Source of the DNA: Okapia johnstoni
Taxonomy: Eukaryota; Chordata; Mammalia; Artiodactyla; Giraffidae
Direction of reading: 5' to 3'
Assembly: GCA_024291935.2 (NCBI GenBank)
Contig: CM044317.1
Span: 21,536,230-21,600,229, forward strand
Length of the DNA: 64,000 nucleotides
In this document: piece after piece, positions 33,495-45,684 of the stretch
Position numbering within the stretch: position 1 is the first letter of the stretch
How the letters are laid out: every line of letters starts with the position of its first letter
Program-made: the position numbers and the translations under genes
Notes under the pieces: generated by a model
The model's input: the letters and a program-made list of their open reading frames with translations, nothing else
Databases searched by the model: none
Told to the model about the DNA's origin: nothing

Positions 33495-33605
33495 GACATT
33501 TATTAATGCCTATTTGAGCTGTGTTGCACACCAGGGATACAGAAGCAAACAAGGCAAAGGTGATTCTTGTCCCCATGCAGTACAGTCTAATGAGGAATAG
33601 AGATA
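33495..33605 (-). mobile_element. L2 3' end, antisense
   Basis: CATTTATTAATGCCTATTTG, then ACCAGGGATACAGAAGCAAA and CATGCAGTACAGTCTAATGA. Confidence 0.7.
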
Positions 33606-33879
33606 CTCATGGAAAGATTAGTCAAATTACTTTTGACTAATTTTGTAGTCAAAATTAGGGTAAGTGGAGGAGTGTCATGAGTGCCCAGGGATCATTCTCT
33701 GCTTTTTTGTGAACCTTACAGTTACCATTAGGCTTTTTTTCTCTTATGTATTCACCTTTCTTTCAAACCAATTTTTTCATAGCTGATGAATACGCTCAAA
33801 TGCTTTCCATTCAAACACAATCAAAAAGTTTCCATCAGCTTCATAAATACTGCTCTGTGTCTTTCCAACTTGTAAAAGA

Positions 33880-35214
33880 CAATCTTCTCCACTGAGTTTA
33901 CATTCATTGATTCCAGCTCTGTGCTTTGCACTCTTCTTTCATCAACAGTCTGGCTTCTTTTCTTGATACTCCACCAAAACATACTGGTTCTTTGACCTCA
34001 GTTTCTCCTGTTTGCTCTCTACGTTTCTGACTGCTCTTCTTGGGTTCCTTTCTAATTTTTCCCTTTACTCCAGCCATTCAATGTTGAATTTCCTCAAGGA
34101 TTGGTTTTTAAACCTTCCTCTCATATTATGTCTTCTTGGCTGATGAGTTCTTTCATGTTCAATGCTGCATGTCTACTACCTATACAGATACTCCACAAAT
34201 CTATGGAGTCTAGAACAGGTTTCTCCTCTGCTCCGGAAGAGTTTATCAAACAGTCCTCAAAACATCTCATTTTACATATCTTAAAGCCACCTCGAAATCG
34301 ATTGAGCTACAGCCAAAGTTATGCTTTTTTTCCCAACAAACCTGGTCCTTCTCTGGTATCCCCTTCTGTGAATGGCACTATCCCTCATTCAGTTTTGTAA
34401 CTCAAGCCTGGGGGTCATCTTTGCTGTGTCCATCTCTTTCACCACATATAGCCAGCCCATTACCTTGTCTCGTCAAGGTTATCTCACACATCTCTCTACT
34501 GTATCTCCATGACCAACATCTGAATTTGTGTTGTGCTCATCTCTGTCTGGAGTGGTGTAATAGTTTCTAATTTGTCTCCATATCTACTTTTGCCTCCTTC
34601 CAATTTGTCCTCACAATTGCCATAGTGAGTGTTTCAAACCAGAAATCTGAACACATTGCATCCCTGCTTCAAACACATCAATGGCCTTCCAGTGCTAATT
34701 TTTCAAAGACTTCGGTTTTTAGCGAAGTCTAGAGTGCCCTTCATAGAGCTGGCTTCTACCTGTCTCATACCCCCACCTCCGCCCCTGCTTCTTTTATGCT
34801 CGCTTTCATTTGTTCCTTGGCTTTACCATGCTCTCTCATGCCATGTGGATTTGCACGTGCTTCTATTCCTGTCTACTGTGTTAGTTATCTGCCCCTTAGA
34901 CTCACTGTTATATTTCTCCTCTGTATCTTATCTCGACTTTATAACTAACTAGCCATCATGCAGGAAAGTTTTCCTTGATCTACTAGAATAGGTCAGATTT
35001 TATCCATTCTTATAGAACCATGAATCTCTTTTATTTTTAAGTTCTTCTTTTATTAGTATTTAAATCTGAATATCTGTATTTGCACAACATTTCTTCCCCT
35101 CTAGCACATCTGAGTTCTGTGAGGTGAGGGACTGTTTCTATTGATTCATATCATTACATCCTCAGCATTTACCACAATGCTTGACACATGGTTGGAAAAG
35201 GAATAACTGAATAA
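33880..35214 (+). mobile_element. L2 LINE, 1.3 kb of the 3' half
   Basis: Follows L2 order: GGGTTCCTTTCTAATTTTTC, CTGCATGTCTACTACCTATA, GCCTGGGGGTCATCTTTGC, ATGGCCTTCCAGTGCTAATT, CCATGTGGATTTGCACGTGC, then the end CACAATGCTTGACACATGG. Open frames of 99 and 107 codons here are remnants of the L2 protein, both broken. Confidence 0.8.
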
Positions 35215-36550
35215 TGTAGCACTGAAGCTGTGATGGGAAGGATGAGTAACAGTTAGCTGAACAAAGATGGGAGACAAGAACCTTCTAGCCAAATGGAACA
35301 GTATGTTCAAAGTCATGAAAACAAGAGAGAATTCCCAGATGTTCAAGAAGAAACCATTCTTATTGAAATCAAAGAAAGGGGCATAAGGGGCAGGCAGTTG
35401 CCAAACTGTGGGTGATTTTTTAAGCCAAGGTGAGAATTGTGGACTCTGTCCTAGTGTGGATAACAGGAAGTCTTTGAAGGGTATTAAATAAATGTGAAAC
35501 AGAGCAGATTAGCCTGGAAAGCAACTGTATCAGAAATGGTGGTAGCCAGAACTTGAGTGGTAGCATTGGGAATGAAAATTAGTTAGTAGATTTAAGAGCT
35601 ATTTAGACCAGTGTCCCTCAAAAATGGTAGCTCATAAGCAATTGCATACTGTATGTGGTCAGGAGAGCAGGTACTTTAGGATGTTTGCAAGCTTGTCAGC
35701 TGGTGGCTTAAATTCAACCATGGTGGGAGTATTTATACCGAAAACTGCCAAATGCTACACATCAGGGTCCCCTTCACTTGCCTCCAGAAGAGCTGGTTGT
35801 TAAACACTTGCCAGTAACCCACTAGTTACCAGCATTTTAAAAAGCAACAATAGAAGAAAATATAACAGAAAATATTAGAAAGTTAGGCACATAATGATGA
35901 TGAAAATTATTTTGTGAAACTTCTGTTCCATTTGTGTGTGTGTGTGTGTGTGTGTGTGTCTATGGTGAGTGTGTGCTTCTGCATGCTGGTTGGGTCATGA
36001 TGCAAAAGATGTTTCATTTATTTATAGTAAGATTAGTTTGAAAGGCACTGATATAGGGAACAGAATTAAGAGAACTTGGTGATGGATTGGATTTAGGCAA
36101 TGAGGGAACTGAGATGAGTTAAGGATTAATCATAGATTCCTGGCTTGATTAAATGGGTGGAGAGTACTGCCATTCCCGGAGACAGGCAATGCTGTCAGGG
36201 AGCTGGTCTGAGGGGACGGTGAGTTCAGTTTGGATACGTTGAGTCTGAGGCATCTGTAAGACATCTAAGTGGAGATATCCTGAAGGCAGTTACAGGGGTT
36301 TGGACCGCAGAGAAAGGACTGATGTGGCAATACAGTTATTGGGTTCATTGGCAAAAAGATGGTAGTTGAGACTATCAGAAGAGATGAAGGCAGAATACAC
36401 AGTATGACAGAAGTAAGTCGATAAGAGAGTTCTGAAAAGGGTCAGGATTTAAGCGGTAGTTTGAGGAGCATTCAGCTAAAAAGGATACCAAAAACAGGTA
36501 AGCTAGAGACATGGAAGAAAGACAGAAGTGTAGTGTCTTGAAGTCAATGG
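35215..36550 (-). mobile_element. L2 LINE, antisense, tail to tail with the previous copy
   Basis: TGGAACAGTATGTTCAAAGT, GAAGTCTTTGAAGGGTATTA, CATCTGTAAGACATCTAAGT and GGAGATATCCTGAAGGCAGT are reversed L2 phrases. It meets the sense L2 at 35214 and is interrupted by a TG run. Confidence 0.75.
35933..35959. repeat. (TG)13 microsatellite
   Basis: About 13 TG units inside the antisense L2. Confidence 0.95.
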
Positions 36551-36571
36551 ACAAGTGGTTCTAGAGTAGTT

Positions 36572-36950
36572 ATTGTTCAGTTGCTAAGCTGTGTCCAATT
36601 CTTTGTGACCCCATGGACTGCAGCATGCCAGGCTTCCCTGTCCTTCACTATCTTCTGGAACTTGCTCAAACTCATGTCGATTGAGTAGGTGATGCCATCC
36701 AACTATCTCTGTCGCCCCCTTCTCCTCCTGCCCTCAATCTTTCTCAGCAACAGGATCTTTCTAATGGGTTTTCTCTTTGCATCAGGTGGCCAAAGTATTG
36801 GAGCTTCAGCATCAGTCCTTCCAATGAATATTCAGGGTTGCTTTCCTTTAGGATTGACTGGGTTGATCTCCTTGCTGTCTAAGGGACTTTCAAGAGTCTT
36901 TTCCAACACCACAGCTTGAAAGCATCAGTGCTTCAGCACTCAGTCTTCTT
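36572..36950 (-). mobile_element. BovB (RTE) 3' end, antisense
   Basis: CTTTGTGACCCCATGGACTG, GATGCCATCCAACTATCTCT, GGTGGCCAAAGTATTGGAGC, GATCTCCTTGCTGTCTAAGG and CTTTCAAGAGTCTTTTCCAA are the reversed BovB end. The plus-strand 76-codon frame is antisense to it. Confidence 0.95.
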
Positions 36951-36951
36951 T

Positions 36952-36992
36952 GGAGAAGGAAATGGCAACCCACTCCAGTATTCTCACCTGAA
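36952..36992 (+). mobile_element. Bov-tA fragment
   Basis: TGGAGAAGGAAATGGCAACC and CACTCCAGTATTCTCACCTG only, abutting the BovB end. Confidence 0.8.
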
Positions 36993-37267
36993 AAACCCTG
37001 AGAGGGTCAAGAAGCAGATACCCACCTGAGCAGTTCAGCCTGTATGCCAGCACTCCCTGAGTGCTCTGAAGACTAGGATACAATGAATGGGAACAGTTGG
37101 TAATGTGCTCAGAAGCAAAAAAATGACCCCACTTTGAAATTTCTGCATAAATCTTTTTTTCTTTTTTTCTCCCCATTGACTATAAAAGCAACTCAAGTTC
37201 AGTGTAGAAAATATGTGAGATATAAACATTTTACAAGAAGTAAGATAAATCAGTTTTGGTGAAGCTT
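36993..37267. other. Unassigned sequence between two Bov-tA pieces
   Basis: Nothing recognised. Confidence 0.45.
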
Positions 37268-37402
37268 TATCCCCTGGAAATGGAAATGCAACCTTCCAGT
37301 ATTCTTGCCTGGGAAATCCCATGGACAGAGGAGGCCGGCTGGCTATAGTCCATGGAGTCACACAGAGCTGGACACGACTTAGAGACTGAACAACAACAAC
37401 AA
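37268..37402 (+). mobile_element. Bov-tA (BovA part), 5' truncated
   Basis: TATCCCCTGGAAATGGAAAT through TGGACACGACTTAGAGACTG to an (AAC)n tail. Confidence 0.93.
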
Positions 37403-37879
37403 TAACACAAGACTGAGTCTCTTAAAAAACTCAGAAATTGAATTTTACAACTTCTCCCAAGGAGAGAAAAGCCACTGCAGGGATAAACACTTCCTTCAGA
37501 GAAGGTTTTGACTTACCCCTTAAGAAAGAGTCACATCACACATGCAGTTAGCTACTGAAATTTATGACTGCTCTGCAGGCAATGAGCATGCACCCCAAGG
37601 TGGGGTGAGACAAAGGATGTGCATTAGCTTTTTGTCCAGTGGGTTTCTGTGCATCTCATGTGGTACCTCCAACCTGATGCTTCTGAAGGACTTTTCAAGG
37701 GCAGTTTTGACCTTTGGCTCAAATGCTGACTTTAGACCTAGCCTTCCCTTTAGACCTAACTATCTCATATGAGGGTCATTCTAAAGGCCCTTTGGGTATC
37801 TCCTGAGTATCGACTGCATGGAGACTGGTTCCTGCTACGTTCCTGAGAATGTAGATTTCTGAAGTGTTCTGGAGTTTGT
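37403..37879. other. Unassigned intronic sequence
   Basis: The 76-codon plus frame at 37542-37772 has no recognisable features. Confidence 0.45.
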
Positions 37880-38000
37880 GTACTCATTTATCCAACAAAG
37901 ATTTCTTGAGTCTCTACTGTGTGCCAGGTGGGGTGAGCAGTCACGAGGGTGCAAAGGTGTGCCCTTGAGGAGATCAGTGTGGAATGGGTGCTGAATTTCC
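37880..38000 (-). mobile_element. L2 3' end, antisense
   Basis: CATTTATCCAACAAAGATTT, then CTTGAGTCTCTACTGTGTGC and CAGGTGGGGTGAGCAGTCA. Confidence 0.75.
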
Positions 38001-38378
38001 CACTGAAAAGGCTGTAGGTTCCAGAGAACATGACAAAGGACATTTGTTTAGGTGAGAACAGGGCTCTGAAAATGGGGCTCAAAAAACTCTCCTTGGTGAT
38101 GTGTATGGTAGTGCTAGAGAATTCATGCATCAATTCACAGGCAAATACCAAATGGAGGCATCTCATTCTAGCAGTGTGGAAGCATCCTCTAACTCAGTTA
38201 ACAGAGGGAATTTTAGATGCTACAGATATAATTAGATAATTCTTCATTTAGTGTGGGTTTAAAAGAGCATTCTTAAGACAGTCTTTTAAGGTAAAATCAA
38301 AATTTAAGATTCATCAAAGTCTTTTCAATTTTGTCATCAGAGCTAGCCTAAATTTACAGAATGTATCCCTACATGGGG

Positions 38379-38590
38379 TTTCCCTGGTGCCTCAGTGGTA
38401 AAGAATCTGCCTGACAATGCAGAAGATGTGGGTTCAATCCCTGGGTGGGGAAGATCCTCTGGAGAAGGGAATGGCAACCCACTACAGTATTCTTGCCTGG
38501 AGAATTCCAAGGATAAAGGAGCCTGATGGGCTATAGTCCATGGGGTTGCAAGAGAATCAGACATGACTGAGTGACTAAACAACAACAGTC
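38379..38590 (+). mobile_element. Bov-tA SINE with target-site duplication
   Basis: A full copy ending in ACTAAACAACAACAG. CTACATGGGG at 38369-38378 repeats at 38592-38601. Confidence 0.96.
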
Positions 38591-38786
38591 TCTACATGGG
38601 GCAAGCTTCATGGGTGCAGTCACACGGGGACCTGTGCTCAGAAGGGCCTCACAGTGGGCTTAAGGCTCTGCTGTTACCATCTTGAAATTCATAATAATTT
38701 TTGAACAAGGAGCTCCACGTTTTTATTTTGCTCTGGGCTCCACAAATTATATAGCAGGTCCTGTCTATGCAGTTGTGTCATCGATA

Positions 38787-39008
38787 AGCACGCGTGCTAA
38801 GTCGCTTCAGTGGTGTCCAACTCTTTGCCACCCTATGGACTAGAGCCTGCCAGGCTCCTCTGTCCATGGGATTCTCCAGTCAAGAATACTGGAGTGGGTT
38901 GTCATGCCCTCCTCCAGGGCACCTTCCTGACCCAGGGATGAATTCTGCATCTCGTGTCTTCTGCACTGGCAGGCGGGTTCTTTACCACTAGCACTACCTG
39001 GGAAGCCC
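38787..39008 (-). mobile_element. Bov-tA SINE, antisense, with 13-bp target-site duplication
   Basis: A full reversed copy. TGTGTCATCGATA (38774-38786) and TGTGTCATCTATA (39009-39021) match at 12 of 13. Confidence 0.97.
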
Positions 39009-39021
39009 TGTGTCATCTATA

Positions 39022-40054
39022 TGGCAGATCAACATCCAGTTCATCCACATGGGTGTTAGGTCACCTTGGACATTATTGACAGTATTGCTCCTTTAGTGAT
39101 GTAGTCATTAGATAATATAAAGTTCTCAGAACAGTCAACTTAGGTTAGACAAAAAAACAAGCAAACAAAACAAACAAGAAAGCTTTCCACTGCTTCTCTT
39201 TAGGCAGGGATGTATAATATTTTCTTGTATTTCTCATACACAAAGATGTTTTCAAGGTTACTTAGTCCCTCCACCCATCTCTAGGGAAAGAGGCAAATTG
39301 TGCGTGTCTCCCAAAATGAATTCCTCTAATGAGGTAATGAGAGGGTGTACTTTCTTCCTGATTTTAAATGACAAATATCAGAGTAATTTATCCACAAAGG
39401 CAGGCCAATAATCTACTTCAGAATATTCCTCCCATACACAGTCCTGGCACACGTGTAAACTGGTTTCAAATGACTGGCTTCCTCTGGGTCCCACACTCAA
39501 TAGCCTACCTGGTCTTATGGTGATGTTTCCCTGGAGAGAATTCAATGTGAATTTCTCTTAATGAAATTCATGAGTAGTTCTGTGTAACTTTAATCATTTG
39601 GACCTTCTCCAAGCATCAAGGTGCCAAACATCAAGTTGACACGTTTCTGAATACTGTAGGGAACATGTGTTTTTTTTCTGGAGGGAGGTGGGGAGTGTGG
39701 TCAGCAAGGGATTGTTGTGGCCCAAGCAATCATCAGAATTGGCTACGGGAGTGAGAAACTCGTGCATTTAAACTGCTGCCTCTGGAAAAGGAGGAGGAAG
39801 AACATCCTAAATCCCACAACCAAAAAGCATAGGTTTCCAGATTTTGCAGAAGTGATCTCTAGTGTCTCTCTAGCACATTTCATGCATCTCCCTTTACTAG
39901 ATTCTTGTTTTTAGGATTACAGACAATGTTCGGGTTATCCCTGCCATGATTACATCTTCTTTAATCCCATGACCTCTTTGGACCGCCAGTGTGTCTAATT
40001 GCCAACCTTCTTTAATAAACAGCAACACTTCTAGACATTTCTTTTTCCCTAAAG
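39022..40054. other. Unassigned intronic sequence
   Basis: No gene or named repeat recognised. Confidence 0.5.
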
Positions 40055-40265
40055 AATATCTTTTAACATTTCTTCTATGTCAGGTTTGCAGACAATGAAT
40101 TCCTTTAGTTTTTTTTTTTTTTTTTTTTGGTCTGAGAAAATTTTTATTCTTCCTTTATGTTTGAAGGATAATTTTTCTGGATAAAGAATTCTAGGTTGAT
40201 GGTTTTTCCTTTCAACAGTTTGTAAACTAAATTAACTCTAAATGAAGCACTAAAAACTATAGATA
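40055..40265 (-). mobile_element. Old L1 piece, antisense
   Basis: AACATTTCTTCTATGTCAGG, a poly-T run (about 40108-40128), then GAAGGATAATTTTTCTGGAT and AAAGAATTCTAGGTTGATGG, the same old-L1 region as 14350-14420. Confidence 0.65.
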
Positions 40266-40602
40266 GGACTTCCCTGGTGGTCCAGTGGTTAAGAATCCAA
40301 CCGCCAATGCAGGGGCCACGGGTTTGATCCCTGGTCTGGGAAGATGCCACATGCCTCAGAGCAACTATACCTGTGCACCACAACTACTGAGCCTGTGCTC
40401 TAGGCTTCCAGAGCCACAAGTACTGAGCCCATGCAACTAGAACCAGTGAGCTGCAACAAGAAAAGCCACTGCCATGAGAAGCCCGAGCACCACAACTAGA
40501 GAGTAGCCCCTGTTCTTTGCAGTCAGAGAAAGTCTTAAGTCTATGCACAGCAATGGAGACCAGTACAATCAAAAATGAATAAATAAATAAATTTGGAAAA
40601 GG
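40266..40602 (+). mobile_element. CHR SINE, full length, with target-site duplication
   Basis: From GGACTTCCCTGGTGGTCCAG to an (AAAT)n tail. AACTATAGATA (40255-40265) and AACTACAGATA (40603-40613) match at 10 of 11. Confidence 0.96.
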
Positions 40603-40613
40603 AACTACAGATA

Positions 40614-42540
40614 AATGAACACTGACCTCAACATTTCTTCTATTACAAGACCTTAACTGCCTGCCCTAGCTGCTTCTCCTTCTGGTATTCAGTGAGTTCC
40701 CTAGCTTCCAGTCCTGCTGACTTGGACTCTCTCCCTTGAACTCACTCTGGTCTGTCCACTGGGAAAGCCCACATCTCTTCTATCATCCATCCAACTTTGA
40801 AGGTTGAAGGATGCCTCCCAACAGCTTCAAGCTGGAAACCTTCAGTCCTTGATTGAGTTTAAATTTCTTCTATCTTGATCCGGGGTCCTTTCCATTTCTG
40901 TCTTACCAGCCACACTCTTTCTTTATTTCCTAGTAATTCCTGCTCTCCATCTATCTCACTGGAGTTTTCTTTTTAAAGTATTTTAAAACATATTTAATAT
41001 CCAACATAATTTTACTGCTTCCACGTATGTTACACTTACCTGAGCCATTTATGATGAAGACGAGAACTATAAGAGAAAGTCTTAACAATGCACTGTGAAG
41101 ATTTCATGGATTCAAGCAGATAAAATGGAAGCACTGAAGTCTTACCAGTTCATAAACGTTTTTGGATCTCCTAGCCTCTGGGAGGGAGAAAAGTGAGTTA
41201 AATTAAAAGTTACAGTTTTTATTCTCTCCTGAGTAAGTGGCAGAAATGGTGTCTGAGGAGGACTGGATAGAAAAATAATGGTAAGGCAGAGTAAATTCTG
41301 CTTGAACGACTGAGGACTTCTCTGGGGGTCTCTGTCAGAACAAGCCAGGCTGCATCACAGAGCTCCCGTGCTGCTGTGAGCTCCAATAACTGATTCACAA
41401 CCAATGAGAATTACACTTCCCAGTAACATCTATTTTTCAACAACAGAGACAATGGGGAAATCCAGGTGTTGAGTCCCTATGAGGATGAATACCTACACAA
41501 ATGCAGCAAAAATCTGAAAGCGATTTTCTTTCCTCAGTGTTATGCTTTATATGTTAAAAGTTAATTTTTTCATGTTTATTCCAATTTCCAACACAACATC
41601 AACTTAATAGTGAGGGTATTAGTACAGATATATGTCAGTGAAGTATACTTTTTAATGAAAAATTTGGGGGAATTAAAAGATAATTGCTTTAAAAAAAAGT
41701 TGATATTTTTACTTCCCTAGTTTCACACTTCACTCTTTTTAGGCACAATCATGAACTTGTCTTCTGTAAGATTCAGTGATGACTATCCTAGTCATCACTT
41801 CAGCTCTATTTGTCTCTAGAGCAATGATATGTGGCCACTGAAGGTCATTAACAGGGCAAAGTCCTGCTTCTTGGACAGCTGCTTAAAAGAAACCCCGAGT
41901 GGACGGCTTGTCCTCCTTGGGTATCACACCCAAAGACCAGCTTCCTGCTCTGCCAGCATTATCAATATTCTATTTCTTTTCATTAAGCAGTGACACAGTG
42001 AGTATCTGGTTACTGTCTATATTACAAATGGGAATAACAAAAGAAGGACTGCTACCATGGAAACCCACCTGATGGCCTTTGTGGTGAGCTCCTTGCTACT
42101 TGAATACAAGCAAACGCCACACAATAAAGGGCTGACCAACATTAGGCATAGAGCTTCTATGCAAGAGCACTGATTATTAACTTTAATGAATGCCTTGAAC
42201 ATTGCAATCCAAGGCAGCATTATTCTTGTCCAACCTCATTATTAGAAAAGCACAGGGGAACTTGCATTAAGATATACTTTTTTTGCAAAGCAAGAGTCAA
42301 TTTAAGACCATCTTCCACTACTTGTCTCTTGTAAAAACAAGCTACAGAGTTTAAAGATGCATGTACTCAGAAATAAACTATTAAAAGCAAGCTAAGAAGC
42401 TGGATTGTTGCCAGCTATATTTCAATAGATCAATCTCACTTAATTTGTATGTGTCAGACATTGCTTCCTCAAAGGAAATTAATTCAAAGGCTTTGAGCAT
42501 ACAGTGTTTTAAATGTAGCTGTAATATATATGGGTAGATA
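40614..42540. other. Unassigned intronic sequence
   Basis: No gene or named repeat recognised. Short frames such as 42017-42220 minus (67 codons, hydrophobic end) have no family resemblance. Confidence 0.5.
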
Positions 42541-42885
42541 AATTTTTTTAAAGTTCAAGATTTCTTTCTAGTTCATATTTATTATTTTTGGCTGTACTGG
42601 GTCTTTTTTTGCTGCACACAGGCTTTCTCTAGTTGCAGCAAGTGGGGGCTACTCTCTAGTTGTGATGCACGGAAGTCTCGTTGTTGTGGCTTCTCTTGTT
42701 GTGGAGCACAGGTTTTAGGTAGGCTTCAGTAACTACAGCAGGCAGGCCCTAGAGCTTGGGCTCAGTAGTTGTCACATATGCCCAGCTGCCCTGAGGCCTG
42801 TGGAATTCTCCCAGAACAGGGATCGAACCCGTCTCACCTACATTGGCAGGTGGACTCCCAACCACTGGACAACCAGGAAAGTCCT
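42541..42885 (-). mobile_element. CHR SINE, full length, antisense, with target-site duplication
   Basis: TTATTTTTGGCTGTACTGGG, TTGTTGTGGCTTCTCTTGTT, GGGATCGAACCCGTCTCACC and AACCAGGAAAGTCC. TGGGTAGATA at 42531-42540 repeats at 42886-42895. Confidence 0.96.
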
Positions 42886-43019
42886 TGGGTAGATATTTTA
42901 AAGATGAGTTTATTTGGCTAAGTTCAGGGAACCCCTATTAACTCAATATGCTAGTAAATTTTTTTTATTTTCCATTACTAAAAAAAAAATAATATCTTGG
43001 GGGGAGTATACATAGTGAA

Positions 43020-43239
43020 GTGCTTCCCAAGTGGCACAGTGGTAAAGAATCGTCTGCCAGTGCAGAAGACACAAGAGACACAGGTTTGATCCCTGGGTTG
43101 GGAAGATCTGCTGGAGTAGGAAATGACAACCCACTCCAGGATACTTGCCTGTAGAATCCCATGGACAAAGAAGCCTGGTGGGCTACAGTCCAGGGATCAC
43201 AAAGAGTTGGACACGACTAAGCGACTGTGTGTGAGCATA
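43020..43239 (+). mobile_element. Bov-tA SINE with 8-bp target-site duplication
   Basis: A full copy from TGCTTCCCAAGTGGCACAGT to ACACGACTAAGCGACTG. ATAGTGAA stands at 43012-43019 and 43240-43247. Confidence 0.95.
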
Positions 43240-43337
43240 ATAGTGAAAGTTTAACTGAGTTAACCAAAGGAATACAAAATTTGAGTTAACAGAATTGATG
43301 GTAGTTGTGGGGGAGCATATCACTAGTAGTTTTCTTT

Positions 43338-43459
43338 TTCTAGTTTTTATTTGGCTGCACTGCACAGCTTGCCCCATCTTAGGTCCCCTACCAGGGACTT
43401 TCCTGGGCCCGGGCAGTGAAAGCACTGAGTCCTAACCACTAGATCGCCAGGGAATTCCC
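43338..43459 (-). mobile_element. CHR-type SINE, short, antisense, with 10-bp target-site duplication
   Basis: TTTATTTGGCTGCACTGCAC, CCTACCAGGGACTTTCCTGG and AGATCGCCAGGGAATTCCC. AGTTTTCTTT at 43328-43337 repeats at 43460-43469. Confidence 0.94.
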
Positions 43460-43469
43460 AGTTTTCTTT

Positions 43470-43904
43470 CTTTTGATAAAAACACTTTCACTCTCTCCAG
43501 TGTCAATTAAGAGTGTAGTACTCTATAATGCTAGATTACATTTGAAATCCCAGCTAGTTTCCTATTCTTTTTACGTGCTTCCACCAGAGAGAATAGCTTC
43601 TTGCCACTTTTGATTTATATTCTAGAAACCTTTATTCAAGAATGGAATACCAAATGTGGACAGAAAGAAAATGGGAGAATTGACGGGCTAATACTGCTAG
43701 AAAATTTATTTTCAGCTTTGATGGAAGGCTTGTTCAGAAACATAAATAAATATTAGTCACTCTAGTTCTCGCTTATTAAGAGTGTGAAAATTTATCTCTG
43801 AGGAAGTACAACCACCAGTGTGTTGGAAAGACAGGCACATTACTATCCTGCCCAGGTTCTCAGCCTCTTTGACCCTCATGGATTCATGGTTTTGCATATA
43901 TGCA
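43470..43904. other. Unassigned intronic sequence
   Basis: Nothing recognised. Confidence 0.45.
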
Positions 43905-44050
43905 TCACTCATTCATTCATTTATTCCTTCAAATGAGCCCTGATTAGGCACATGTATGGAAAGGGCTGGAAGGTGGCACCATCAGCAACCTGGAGTGTCA
44001 GAGATGGCTTCCTGGAGGAAGTGACGTCTGATCTGAGACTCAAAGATAAT
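43905..44050 (-). mobile_element. L2 3' end, antisense
   Basis: TCACTCATTCATTCATTTAT, GATGGCTTCCTGGAGGAAGT, then TGATCTGAGACTCAAAGAT. Confidence 0.75.
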
Positions 44051-44212
44051 AGTTTTGTATCGATCTTGTATCTTCTGAATTTTATAACATTGTAATCTGT
44101 TTATTAAAAATTTTTTAAAAAGATAGAATGGATGACAGAGTGAAGCCTGGAAGAAAATGGTCCCCAGGGAGAGAATGTTGCGAATGCTAGAGGTGAGAGA
44201 GACCAAAGGAGA

Positions 44213-44560
44213 TTCAGTTCAGTTCACTTCAGTCAATCAGTCTTGTCCAACTCTTTGCAACCCCATGAATCGCAGCACATCAGGCCTCCCTGTCCATCAC
44301 CAACTCCCGGAGTTTACCCAAACCCATGTCCATCGAGTCGGTGATGCCATCCAACCATCTCATCCTCTGGCGTCCCCTTCTTCTCCTGCCCCCAATCCCT
44401 CCCAGCGTTAGGGTCTTTTTCAATGAGTCAACTCTTCTCGTGAGGTGGCCAAATACTGGAGTTTCAGCTTCAACATCAGTCCTTCCAATGAACACCCAGG
44501 ACTGATCTCCTTTAGGATGGACTGGTTGGATCTCCTTGCAGTCTTCAGGGAACTACAAAA
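44213..44560 (-). mobile_element. BovB 3' end, antisense
   Basis: TTCAGTTCAGTTCACTTCAG, CACCAACTCCCGGAGTTTAC, GGTGATGCCATCCAACCATC and GGATGGACTGGTTGGATCTC. Open frames on both strands here derive from the element. Confidence 0.96.
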
Positions 44561-44767
44561 GATTAGTAGAGCTGGCGTGTGCAGTTCCAGAGAAGAGGCA
44601 GAGCTCATGTTCAAAGGGTTTTGTAGGTCATAAAATTACATGCCCACGCAGAATTATTTTTGGTCTCAATTCAAATGGGCCCTCTCTGTGGCCTGATATC
44701 TTTCAGCTTCTCTGTTACCTCTTTTCCCTTTAACTATGTGGATACACTATACCTTTAAACTTCCATC

Positions 44768-45210
44768 TTCAGCCCCCAAAGTGGAAACAATCCAAAGAGG
44801 TCCATCAATTGACACATGGATAAATGAACTGTGGTATATCCAGACAATGACATGTTAGTTGACAATAGAAATGGTTGAAATATCAGTTCATACTACAATA
44901 TGGATGAACATTGAAATCATGATGATAAGTGAAAGAAGCCAGAATAAAAAGCCACACATTTATGATTCCATTTACATGAAATATCCAGAATAGGCAATGC
45001 ATATAGACGGAAAGTGGATGAGGCACTTCCAGGGGCTGGGGGAAGAGTGACTGCTTGAAGGTGCAGGGATTCTTTTGGGGGTGATAAAAATGTTCTAGAA
45101 TTAGACAGGATAATGCTTGCACAACTTTGTGTTTATTTTAAAAACCACTGAATTGTACACTTTAAAAGGGTGAATGCTATGATATACAAGTTATATCTCT
45201 CTTAAAAAAA
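44768..45210 (+). mobile_element. Old L1 3' end, sense
   Basis: AAAGTGGAAACAATCCAAAG, TGATAAGTGAAAGAAGCCAG, CTTTTGGGGGTGATAAAAAT and CCACTGAATTGTACACTTTA. Same family region as 31895-32470. Confidence 0.88.
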
Positions 45211-45294
45211 AACACAAGGTAGCGGTATAGATGAAACAAGTTTGGCAATATATTGATAATTGTTGGTGCTAAGTGAGGGATAAGGGGGTATATT

Positions 45295-45519
45295 TGCTGT
45301 TGTTTAGTCGCTAAGTTGTGTCCTACTCTTTTTTTGACCGAATGGACTGTAGCCTGCCCCACCCTCCCCCCAGGCTCCTCTGTCCATGGGATTTCCCAGG
45401 CAAGAATACTTGAATACGTTGCCATTTCCTTCTCTAGGGGAATCATCCTGACCCAGGGATTCAGCCCAATTTCCTGCACTGCAGGCGGATTCTTTACCAC
45501 TGTGCCACAAGGGAAGCCC
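45295..45519 (-). mobile_element. Bov-tA SINE, antisense
   Basis: A reversed copy with a short CCCCACCCTCCCCCC expansion near 45356-45371. The 127- and 129-codon frames across it are SINE plus flank. Confidence 0.94.
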
Positions 45520-45684
45520 CCACATATTATATTATTCTTTCTTAAAAAAAACAAAACCAAAAAACCGTTTTCATGTCACCCATCTTCCTCCTTGCAGTTA
45601 GGCAATTTTATGTCACAAAGAAAACAGAAACCAAGGGCTAACTTAGCTTGTGGTCACCAAACCTTAATATTTGCTTACAGCCTT

